A stretch of 64,000 nucleotides of DNA from NCBI GenBank assembly GCA_964023275.1, contig OZ029914.1, forward strand, positions 45,859,437 to 45,923,436, in the 5' to 3' direction. The translations under genes and the position numbers were made by a program. Shown piece after piece: positions 13,101 through 25,100 of this stretch. The stretch is from Norana najaformis (taxonomy: Eukaryota > Annelida > Clitellata > Crassiclitellata > Hormogastridae). Numbering within the stretch: the first letter of the stretch is position 1; each line of letters starts with the position of its first letter. The notes beneath the pieces are model-generated. The model did not search any database, was not told the DNA's origin, and was given only the letters and a program-made list of their open reading frames with translations.

Positions 13101-16100
13101 GCAGGCAATGTCCAGAGTGTGGTTGGTAATGATGACCTCCCCATAGTGTTCCACCCAGCGCTGGCCTCCAAGAATATTGTGGACGCACGAAGTGGCTTTG
13201 TTCCATGAGTAATCTTCCTCGTACCTACAATTTCAACAAACACACCAATCCACTGCTACAGCAAAACGATAACAACAAAAGTCATAATAATGGGTCAAGA
13301 AAAGGTAAGGTAAATTCAGGTAAGATGTAAGGTAAGGCAAGGTAAATTCAGTTAATACATAGCAATGTAAGATAAGGTAAAAGCGTTTCTGTTTTTCTTA
13401 CCTGGTGAGCCTGACATTAACAACCCCAATTGGTTCAACTTCCATCGACTTCCCCCAGAATTTCGTCTTGACTTGCATGTCTGAAAAAGTTAAAGAAATG
13501 CCAACTGCTTAAAATTCATCACTCACCATAAAGAAAGACAAACCTACAGCAATTTAACATACCATTCAAAATATCTGAGTTTCGACATTTTGAAGAGACA
13601 CTATACAAGTTTTCTAATTCACATTCACTTTTAATGCTCATCAGGCAGAGATGGAGATACATCTGGGCAAGAGACTAATCACTGGGAAAACTGCCTCCAA
13701 ACATATTTGAACTACTCAGGGAAGTTGCCGCCTAATACCCAACCCTTTCTCCTACATCCACCCCTTTCTGATCATCCGTCAAGCAGATCTTGCGGCATCT
13801 TTGGACAACTCAACTGACTTGACACAGCTGTAATTAATAAGGTGGTGCCCTTACTAAGCTTTTAAGTAGCAGTTTAGAAAATGTTGAGTTTAAAGTTACA
13901 AAATGCAACCAGTTTACGCTGAAAGTGCTCCACGCTAGCCGTTTAACTGCCTTTTAGTCCATTTACACCAGATTCAGTTCCTTGGCCTGCCAAATTATCC
14001 AGAAAAACCAACATTTTATGTTTTATAGCAATTCCTCAGCTGGATGAAAATTCGCTGTCATGGAAGATAGTTCACCTAAGGTCTCCTGTAATCAGGCTTA
14101 CCCAGAATTTACAGATTTAAGAAACTATGGTGTGCAATAAATAACTCTTTATTGTTAACGCACCCTGCCAGAAGACAAAGTTTTTTGATTCACAGAAGCA
14201 AGTAGACACAGGTGGATGATGGCTCACCTGAAAATACAATACAATACCGTCAATGCTATACAGCGAATGACAGAAGGCATGACGAGCTCAAGCTGATGTG
14301 TGAAAGCACAGTACCTGCATATCTCCATGGGCAGAAGAGAGAAATGACTTCTCATATCTGAGCACCTACTTAGACTTACCCCACCTTGGAAGAGAAGTGC
14401 ATGAAGAACGTACCTGTTCTGCCACAAACTTCCATCCTTTGTCCTCTCGAATACACTCGTAAGTTTCCCCCAGAACAGGGTTGAAAGGCTTCTGCCCGGC
14501 ACGCGTATAGGTTGACGAGTAACCACTCACAGCAAAGGCCGCAATCCACACCTAAAACAAGTTCCACGAAATGATCCTCAAACTACACTTTGTGGGGAGT
14601 TTCTACAGACCCATGCAAACACGTGAAAGTGCATATATGTGAAATGACTCCTCAAGATGCTTCACATAAACTTACGGATCATAATCACGTTTTTAAATAT
14701 AGAAATTAAATAGACAACAAGGCTCCTCGTCAAGTTTCTTTCTTACAGTACTCGTCCAAGTTGTTAAGTCAGCACACTGGTGTATCTACGGACCCACAGA
14801 GCACCCCAGTGCCGGGACCCTGGTCTGCAAAAGAGGAGATCTGCTCAAAGCCTGAAAAGCACAGAAATGCTCATTTGGAGTCAGTTACTCAGTTACATTT
14901 TAACGGTGGTGTATGGTTCCAGTTCTCCAACTGTAAAGAAAACTAGCCCTGCAACTCCATTAGATTTCACAGAAGTAATAGAATAGATTCCCATTCTCTT
15001 ACCATTCTTTCAAAGGGATCTTCAAACTCCGTGCAACGATCCAACAGTTCGCTATATTCGAGTTCCTCACACAGTCTCTACATTTAAAACAGCATAAAAT
15101 AACCACTATTTTTAAAAAAACACTACTATTAATATTACAAAATAAAACAACAAATGAAGCAGAAACAAATTAAACCAGATACACAGTAAAGAAACTTGAA
15201 TATCGCAAACTCTTCAACAGATTTAGCAAAACCTGAATTCCAGACACAGGGTTTAAAACAGCATCCACATCCGATTCAACCAATAACGGCAACTGAAAAA
15301 GGAAATGAAAAGAACGTGACCTAAGACCTCTGAATGCTATAATAAATGTCGACTCCAGATGGAACTCCATCAGTTTGTCTGCGTTTGGCGACTCTTCTTG
15401 TTATCTGAGCACAACTCATTAACATTTTCTTCAAAATGAACTTTAACCCCATTTAGGCATTTTAGATAGCCCTTCTGTGAGGTACTACAAGTCGTGTCTA
15501 GATTACTAACCCCATAACTAACTAGAATGTGAACGGAAGTTTAAGTTTTAGCAACCTGCAGAGCATTGAGAGGTTCATTCATAGAAACAGGCATGGAAAT
15601 CTTGGAAAGGTCTTTTCCGATATTTTTCCGCAGAAGACTCCACACCCCGACGTCCGATTCCATCTTTGGAGATGGCAGCTTAGACCTTCGCCTCATCTGG
15701 AATCGTGTGAAATGATCGTGCAGTTCATCCGCTAAAGTAGACAACAAATCAACAACACCTTCTCTGAGATAACAAATTGTGGCTAACGTTGTACCTTTAT
15801 TATTAAACAAACGATAACTGGAGAAACATCTTTTTCGTAGTTTAACATGAAGAACAGCAGTCCCTTAAGCTAACCCAGAGAGGCAGCCATGGTCATGAAG
15901 TGTTAGCAACTTCTTATTTCTTAGCCTCGTCACATGAGAGTGGGAGGTCAGTCCTCTCCCTCGCTGTCTGATCTTCCGACTGATAGTATACAGTCAGCGT
16001 GCTCATCACAGCCAAGTTCGCTAGGGAGCCCGAGTGGGGACAAAAGCCTATTTCCAACGCTATTTTGCAAAGATTTTTAACAATTTCTAATAAATCAAAG

Positions 16101-19100
16101 AAGAGAAAATCATGACATGTCAACTGAGTACTTCTGACAGATTTGTAAAAAGCATTGCGTGTAAATTTGTCCTGAGTCCGTGGTGTATAAGGCGATTCTG
16201 AACAACAGACAAATACGAAACGCGAAAGTGAAAACTCACACACAGGGATTTGTTTCGTCTCTGTATCCGACACTTCTTCATCTTCCTCCTCCTCTTCCTG
16301 GTCCTGCAAATACAACAGTTTAGTCCGTTATTAGTCTTTGCTTACAACCGAAAAAAGATTCGATTACTATGAACCGCTAATTACCACAGTTTTCATGGAA
16401 GTAAATAAACTAAAAAACTGCTGAAACCAGAAGCAGAAAAGGCCAAATCTTTCCCTCAAGCCAAAATGAGAAAACTATTTAAATTACTAAGCAAAACTTG
16501 AGTCCCTATATTCTGTCACTTCTAAGTGGAACAAAATTCCAAAATCACAGTCCTTTGGACAGAACTAGCCAAGATCCATCAGGCCCCAGCAGTGGCATGG
16601 CTTCTGAGGGCCCTTGTGCAAACTAAACTTTGGTTATTTTGCTTTAAGTAATTGAGCATCCAGGCCTTGGCCCCACTGGGGCCCCGGCAGGTCCTGGTCT
16701 CATGGGTCCTTGCGCACAGAAATGCTCATTTGGAGTCAGGTGGTGCTACTTATTCAGTATAGTTCAACCTGCACAACCTATTGCTGAGCCTCTGGGCCCC
16801 AGATACCAGATGGTGTGCTACAGATGGTTAGCAGTCCGAAAAAGGTGAAATTTTAGCCCAGACCTAAACCGCGTAATCTACAATTATACAATTACGCATT
16901 CATCAGAGTCTTCTTTGTTGATGAAATCTTTCATGGTTACCAAAAGCAGGAAAATTTTGATCAAAAATACGAGATTTAAAATATGAAAACTTATGGCTTT
17001 TCATACTTCGGAAACATCAGAACTTGATGTCAGTCGCTCGGCAGCATCGTAAAACTCGCACAGACTGTCGAGGGAACCGGCAAAATGCATGCGCTCCTAT
17101 CAAGAAACAAAACAACAACCATCATCACATGCAGACAAAAAGAAATCCACATTCAATCAAGAAGTAGTAGTTCCAATGTTTAATGACATCTTATGGCATC
17201 AAAGGCCGTTGACGTCGCCCTCCTCCTTTATCCAGGCTTGGGACTGGCACTATCTGACTAAAAGCACTGGCAGAGTTTCAATCAAGAACAATCAATTTAG
17301 CAATTTGAAGCTATTTATATACAGCCCTTTTGGCCCATACCAGATTGTTTGGACTAATATCTTTGAAGACAAGTGGAAACAAAACCCACAAGAACCTGGA
17401 ATCGACCATGGAAAAAACGTGGAAACAATACTACGGAAAGAGGGCCACGAAAGTGGCATCTTACTGAAGGTGGTCCGCAGACAGAGTTGAGGCACGATCG
17501 GTTTGAAGCACCACTGATTCAGCATTCAGTCTATTACGGCATTCTGCTTCAGACATAGTACACGCAATAGTCTCTGCAACCACGTCAGTTACTCAGTTAC
17601 ATTTTAACGGTGGTGTATGGTTCCAGTTCTCCAACTGTAAAGAAAACTAGCCCTGCAACTCCATTAGATTTCACAGAAGTAATAGAATAGATTCCCAGTC
17701 TCTTACCATTCTTTCAAAGGGATCTTCAAACTCCGTGCAACGATCCAATAGTTCGCTGTATTCGAGTTCCTCACACAGTCTCTACATTTAAAACAGCACA
17801 AAATAACCACTATTTTTTAATAACACTACTATTAATATCACAAAATAAAACAAGAAATGAAGCAGAAACAAATTAAACCAGATACACAGTAAAGAAACTT
17901 GAATATCGCAAACACTTCAACAGATTTAGCAAAACCTGAATTCCAGACACAGGGTTCAAAACAGCATCCACATCCGATTCAACCAATAACGGCAACTGAA
18001 AAAGGAAATGAAAAGAACGCGACCTATGACCTCTGAATGCTATATTAAATGTCGACTCCAGATGGAACTCCATCAGTTTGTCTGCATTTGGCGACTCTTC
18101 TTGTTATCTGAGCACAATTTGGTAACTCATTAACATTTTCTTCAAAATGAACTTTAACCCCATTTAGGCATTTTAGATGGCTCTTCTGTGAGGTACTACA
18201 AGACGTGTCTAGATTACTAACTCCCTAACTAACTAGAATGTGAACGGAAGTTTAAGTTTTAGCAACCTGCAGGGCATTGAGAGGTTCATTCATAGAAACA
18301 GGCATGGAAATCTTGGAAAGGTCTTTTCCGATATTTTTCCGCAGAAGACTCCACACCCCGACGTCCGATTCCATCTTCGGAGATGGCAGCTTAGACCTTC
18401 GCCTCATCTGGAATCGTGTGAAACGATCGTGCAGCTCATCCGCTAAAGCAGACAACAAATCAACATCATCATCTCTGAGACAACAAATCTTGGCTAACAA
18501 TGTATCTCTATCGTTTAAACAAACGACAACTGAAGAAACACCATTTTCGTAGTTTAACAAGAAGAACAGCAATCCCTTAAGAGGCAGCCATGGTCACGAA
18601 GTGTTAGCGACTTCATATTTCTTAGCCTTGGCATATGAGAGCGGGCGGCCAGTCCTCTCCCTCGCTGTCTGATCTTCCGACTGACAGTATACAGTCAGCG
18701 TGCTCATCATAGCCAAGTTCGCTAGGGAGCCCGAGTGGGGACAAAAGCCTATTTCCAACGCTATTTTGCAAAGATTTTTAACAATTTCTAATAAATCAAA
18801 GAAGAGAAAATCATGACATGTCAACTGAGTACTCCTGACAGATTTGTAAAAAGCATTGTGTGTAAATTTGTCCTGAGTCCGTGGCGTATAAGGTGATTCT
18901 GAACAACAGACAAATACGAAACACGAAAGTGAAAACTCACACACAGGGAGTTGTTTCGTCTCTGTATCCGACACTTCTTCATCTTCCTCCTCCTCTTCCT
19001 GGTCCTGCAAATACAACAGTTTAGTCCGTTATTAGTCTTTGCTTACAACCGAAAAAAGATTCGATTATTATGAACCGCTAATTACCACTGTTTTCATGTA

Positions 19101-22100
19101 AGTAAATAAACTAAAAAACTGCTGAAACCAGAAGCAGAAAAGGCCAAATCTTTCCCCTCAAGCCAAAATGAGAAAACTATTTAAATTACTAAGCAAAACT
19201 TGAGTCCCTATATTCTGTCACTTCTAAGTGGAATCAAATTCCAAAATCACAGTCCTTTGGACAGAACTGGCCAAGATCCATCCGGCCCCAGCAGTGGCAT
19301 GGCTTCTGAGGGCCCTTGTGCAAACTAAACTTTGGTTATTTTGCTTTAAGTAATTGAGCATCCAGGCCTTGGCCCCACTGGGGCCCCGGCAGGTCCTGGT
19401 CTCATGGGTCCTTGCGCAGAAATATTGCTCAACCTGCACAACCTATTGCTACGCCTCTGGGCCCCAGATACCAGATGGTGTGCTACAGATGATTAGCAGT
19501 CCGAAAAAGGTGAAATTTTAGCCCAGACCTAAAACATGTAATCTACAATTATATAATTACGCATTCATCAGAGTCTTCTTTGTTGATGAAATCTTTCATG
19601 GTTACCAAAAGCAAGAAAATTTTGATCAAAAACACGAGATTTAAAATATGAAAACTTATGGCTTTTCATACTTCGGAAACATCAGAACTTGATGTCAGTC
19701 GCTCGGCAGCATCGTAAAACTCGCAGAGACTGTCGAGGGAACCGGCTATGGCAAAATGCATGCGCTCCTATCAAGAAATAAAACAACACCCATCACCACA
19801 TGCAGACAAAAAGAAATCCACATTCAATCAAGAAGTAGTTTAATGACATCTCATGGCATCAAAGGCCGTTGACGTCGCCCTCCTCCTTTACCAGGCTTGG
19901 GACTGGCACTATCTGACTAAAAGCAGTGGCAGAGTTTCAATCAAGAACAATCAATTTAGCAATTTGAAGCTATTTATATACAGCCCTTTTGGCCCATACC
20001 AGATTGTTTGGACTAATCTAATCTAATCTAATCTAATGACATCTATAGAGCCTTTATCACAATGCCCAAGGCATCAATCGATGGTCAATTCAAAACGAAA
20101 TCATAATCAAAGATCTTTGAAGATAAGACCAAGGAATCAAAACTGTGGAAATAAAACCATGGAAACAAGACCCTGGAATCAAAACCATGGAAACGAGACA
20201 ATGAAAACAAGACCCTGGAAACGAGACAATGAAAACAAGACCATGGAAACAAGACCGTGGAAACAATGGAAACGAGACAAAAACAAGACCCTGGAAACGA
20301 GACAATGAAAACAAGACCATGGAAACAAAACCGTGGAAACAAGACCATGGAAACAAAACCATGGAAACAAAACCATGGAAACAAGACCATGGAAACAAAA
20401 CCAAGGAAACAAAACCAAGGAAACAAGACCATGGAAACAAAACCAAGGAAACAAGACCATGGAAACAAAACCGTGGAAACAAGACAATGAAAACAAGATC
20501 ATGGAAAAAACTGTGGAAACAATACTATGGAAACAAGACAACGGAAACAAGGGCCACAGAAAGTGGCATCTTACCTTTTCTGAAGGTGGTCCGCTGGCCA
20601 GGTAGACAGAGTTGAGGCAAAGAGGAGGGACGATCGGTTTGAAGTCTGTCACCACTGATTCAGCGTGAATTCGATTCAGTCTATTACGATATTCAGCATT
20701 CTGCTTCAGAGTCTGTTAAGCATAATCAAACATAGTACACGCAATAACAAACATCAATAAACAAACTAGTAAACAAAAGAAGTAAGAAGACAGGTAAATC
20801 ATACAATGACTTTCAGTCTCTGCAACCACATGGACCTTGAATAGTTCTGTTCAACAGATAAATTAAAATTATAGAATGTGCTTTTACCTATAAGTGACCA
20901 TCAACCTTAAATCTTAAATTACAATTACAAATTACAATTACAACCAATGCCTTATGCATTACGACAACAGCACAAATGATGTTTCCAGATTAGATTAGAT
21001 TAGATTAAATATACTAACTAATACCCAGACCAACTGACTGTTTATTATTATTAATCAGTAACTTTTATGGTGCCAGTGTCTACCGATGATGCACCAAAAA
21101 AAGTGCCATAATCAGGTCAAAATTCAGAAGATCAGTTCACTAAGAGAGAGGCAGCCTCTGGCGGATAAGCAATTTGGAAAAGGTAAGTCGAGACTGACAG
21201 ACTATGAACCACAGTCTAACAATTTCTATGGCCTTAATATCTGACGCAGAAGTAGAAGCCGATCTGAAGATATCTGTACTTCCAAAACAGTGGTCTGTGA
21301 AATCAACAATGGCCTGATTGATGACCAGTAGAGGAAATTCATATGTCATCATCACACTGGTGATCTTGCATTGATCCTGCATTCCAGCTGCATTCACAAT
21401 CGTTTGGTAAATTGGCTGTGAAGAGGAAGTAATCTAATCTAATCTAAAAACTTCTATAGCGCCGCTATAATAACACTCAAGGCATCAGTCGATGGTCGCT
21501 GCTAAACAAAATCATTGTCCAAGTCAAATTCCAAGGTGAGTCCGGTCGAAAACCCAAGGGAGAATCCAGAAGACACAGAGACAGCTTACAGAGGAAATGA
21601 GTCAAGGACGACGTGAGCTTTTAGTCCAGATCTGAAGAACAAAACAGACTTTGCTGAGGAAACATTTGAGAGTCTAGGGCCAGCAACAGAAAAGGCACTC
21701 CTGCCGAGAGCTGTCCTTGTCCACAGAATAGTCAGATTTAGACCCTCATAAGACCTGGTCAAGCAGAGGCAGGTCTTGGGAGTCAGAAGCGTACAAGTCG
21801 TCAACTGATTTCGTGTCGTCAACTGATTTCCTGCCAAGTCCTGAGTATGACCACAAAGTCAGATGACCAACTGTTTATCGTAATCGTAATCGTAATCTCG
21901 AGATTTCTACAGCGCTCAACGAAAGCAAAGTCACGGGAACCAGCTTATTCACAGGCGCTCAGTCAAAACAAAATCGATAGGCAAAAGGGTCAAGATCCAG
22001 GAGTCAGGCACTCAGACAGTCGGACGGCTACGGTGGATGATGTTTGAAATTGAAGCGAGAAGAGAGATAAGGGGAAGAGGAAGAATCAGGATAAGATTTC

Positions 22101-25100
22101 AGGAAAAGAAGTGTTTTCAGTCTTGAGTGAAAGACCTGCACAGAAACTGAAAGAGGTGAAATGTTGGTGAGTTCGTATGATTGACCAGACAACTGTCGCA
22201 ATTCTGGCAGGAGTTTACCTCCGCAAGCGTCTGTTTGAGTGACTGTATGTAGTTAGCATTGCTGTGCACTTTGACTAAACTGTCCGACTCGACTGCCTGC
22301 CTCAAACGCTCCCGATCCAACGTCAACGACCGACAGACAGCCTTCAGGCTACTGTGAACTAGAAACAAGAACACAGCAAAAATCATTTGTCACAAGGTGA
22401 GAACTCAATCGATCAGTTACGCTGTCGGAATATTTTGGACAGAGTTGAGCCTTTTCATCTGCTATTGTTCTCTTTCTTCTGCTGTTTCTGTTACAAACAG
22501 ATTTCTGGGAGTTTCATAAAAGTGACTGGAATCCTTTGAGAAGTTTTTGCTGGTGCATATCTTGCAAGTTGCAAAAACGGAGAAATCTACTGCAGACAAA
22601 CTGAGCGAAACTAGAGCAGAGAATAAATTACTGCAGTGGAATGAATTTACTTTTAAATTACAGACTTTGAAATCCAACAATCAGTTGACATTTCGTGACC
22701 TAGTTATTACAGTTTACCTGAAACTGTTTTTATAGAAGAGAAAGTTGAACAAAATGATTGGTGGCATTTTGGAGTAATCTTTCATAGGCGAACAGAGACA
22801 GAACAATAACTATATTTCTCATTGTAATACCATGATGAAAAACATGAACACCAGGTCTTCACCTTCTTCCGCTTGGCGATAGAAGAGTTCTTGGAGCAGA
22901 TCAAAGTCCCTAGAATCCGATCCTCCTCCGTTTTTCGTGGAAGTTCCAATTACGACTGGTTCATCCATTGTCAACAGATTCGGGTTGGACGTACTCAAGT
23001 GGATTGTCATCAGGCCATCGGCCACCTAGAAAAAACAATAAAACATTACAGTTCTGTCAAAGTGTAAAACAGAACATTTCGGTAAAACTCTTCATTCATT
23101 GGAATCTCGGTTCAAATGCCAGCTGAGAAACTGGCAAATGATCTTCCTGCACGTGTCATGAATAAAATCTGCAACTTGGAAGAAGATTTATCAGGATTTA
23201 GTGAAGGAAGTTTAGTGGCAATTGCACCGTATGTGGATGCAGTCACCAAAGCAACTACAAATAACCATAGAAGCAGCTGGTTACTTTCGGTGCTAAACAA
23301 ACTGTCACTGTTAGATTAAATTAAGTTTCATTTGTTTTCTTGCTAAAGGTAGATTAATAAAACCAATCCAGCACTTTTAGGGCAAGATAAATAAAAAAAA
23401 GATTACTATTACTGTATTATTTCTGTATTTATTCTCAGAGAGAGAGAGACAGACAAACACACAAACAGACAGAAACACACACAAAATGAAAGAGACAGAG
23501 ACAGACAGAGAGAGAGATAGACAGACAGACAGAGACACGCATATAACTGACAGAGAGAGAGAGAGACAGACAGAGCAGAACCGACCGACAATCGGTCCTT
23601 GGTCTTGCGGTCTTTCTTCTGAGTCTTAGTGAGCAGAGGTTTCTTGCCACCAGCAGCCTTTATCTTCTTTGAAGTCGGAGAAATTGCCAGATCCTGGAAC
23701 TGCCGAGTACCAAAAATTAAGCAAGTAAGTAATCAAGTACGTTAACACAACACAAATGCTGATACATTACAAACGATGCATAGAAAACTGCATTAAAAAA
23801 GAAAACACAACGTCAGTAGAAAATGATGCAATAACCATCAAATGCAAAGCGAACATTAAAAAAGGCACCACATAAATCTCTTCAAAATCATCAGTTTCCA
23901 TGGCAACACACTTTCCTACACATCTCCACAGAAACTCCTCATCAGAAACAAGGTCCTGAGGTGAAAGGATCATTTGGCTGAGGTGCACACATGACCACAG
24001 CAACCCAATAAACAAATACCTCTTTAAACCTACCAACATGCGCTGGTAGTCATTTAACAACCAACAAAGAATGAAGGGCTGAGTTACCACCAGGTGGCAT
24101 GTATTCCACCCATCCAAGTAGTACCTGTTAAGCATGTGTTTACACCCAGGTGTTAGTACAAACACTCCAACATGAACCCCGCACATAATGGCAATTGTTC
24201 CTCGAGTTAAGTCCTCGCTTGCTCAGCAGAGGGCTTTTGCTGTTGTTGGCCCATCTCTATGGAATGGACTTCCGCTATTGTTTCGTGCAAGGGTCACTGT
24301 TGGTTATAGAGCTCAGTCAGCTGGTTGTTTAAAGACGTTCTTATTTCCCCGGGGTTCTCATGCTGGAAGCGCCTCTGAGTAGTTTGTTCCGTAAGAAGTG
24401 CTATATAAGTTACCAAATACAATACAGTACAATACAATCATGAATTCCCAACTGTAAGCACCACTGGGTCCTCTACCTTACCCCAAGGAAAAATCCTTCA
24501 AGAACCCATTTCTGAAGTCATTTAATCCTTCTTCAGCACAGAAAATATACTTAAATTGTAACTTAGCATTTATAGGGCAAACTGTAAGTACTGTAAGTAC
24601 CTCCTGAACGTAAGTACTTGAGCCTGAATTTGCAGTATGCTGCAACTTCTCCAAAACTGCACTTAATTCGAACATCTTCAGCTGAACGGAATTTAGTTCT
24701 AAATTTAAGAAAACAACAAAGAATCAGTTTCATTCCTAGCACAGTTAACTAATTATATCATAGTTAACAAATACCATAGTTAATTAATAACATACTTAAT
24801 TAATAGCATAGTTAACTGATTATATCATAGTTAACAAATACCATAGTTAATTAATAACATACTTAATTAATAGCATAGTTCTAATACCCATAGTTAACTA
24901 ATTATATCATAGTTAACAAATACCATAGTTAATTAATAACATACTTAATTAACAGTATAGTTAGCTGATACCTTTCTTCAGTTACATGACTACTGCCCTC
25001 TCTACCCCGCAATGCAGAAGAAGGGGTTGGGCCAAGAGGGAACCCAAACTTCTACATCAAATGATTTTCAGCATTTTTTTCTCTGGTCTGAGTTTTCCAA

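Larger units (their letters stand above)
14880..20830. repeat. Tandem segmental duplication inside the ORP gene (copy A 14880-17583, copy B 17586-20830)
   Basis: Both copies start TCAGTTACTCAGTTACATTT and run through exons 15, 14, 13 and 12 in the same order at roughly 97% identity by eye. Copy B continues intact through exon 11. Copy A is shortened at that end and stops at TAGTCTCTGCAACCAC, which in copy B lies at about 20815-20829. The two copies meet head-to-tail at about 17585. Confidence 0.93.

Noticed and set aside
15914-16240. Open frame continuing past exon 13' (133 codons), also present in copy B
   Set aside because: Its conservation between copies is explained by the recent duplication; it is intron in phase terms and does not resemble ORP sequence.
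20036-20655. METRPWKQ-type and FPWFCFHG-type repeat proteins
   Set aside because: 14-15 bp minisatellite translated in several frames on both strands.
23767-24186. Possible extra ORP exon ([12 protein letters not shown]...)
   Set aside because: It has an acceptor-like AG, but exon 7 ends in phase 0 and joins exon 8 well; this stretch has no matching donor and no family similarity.
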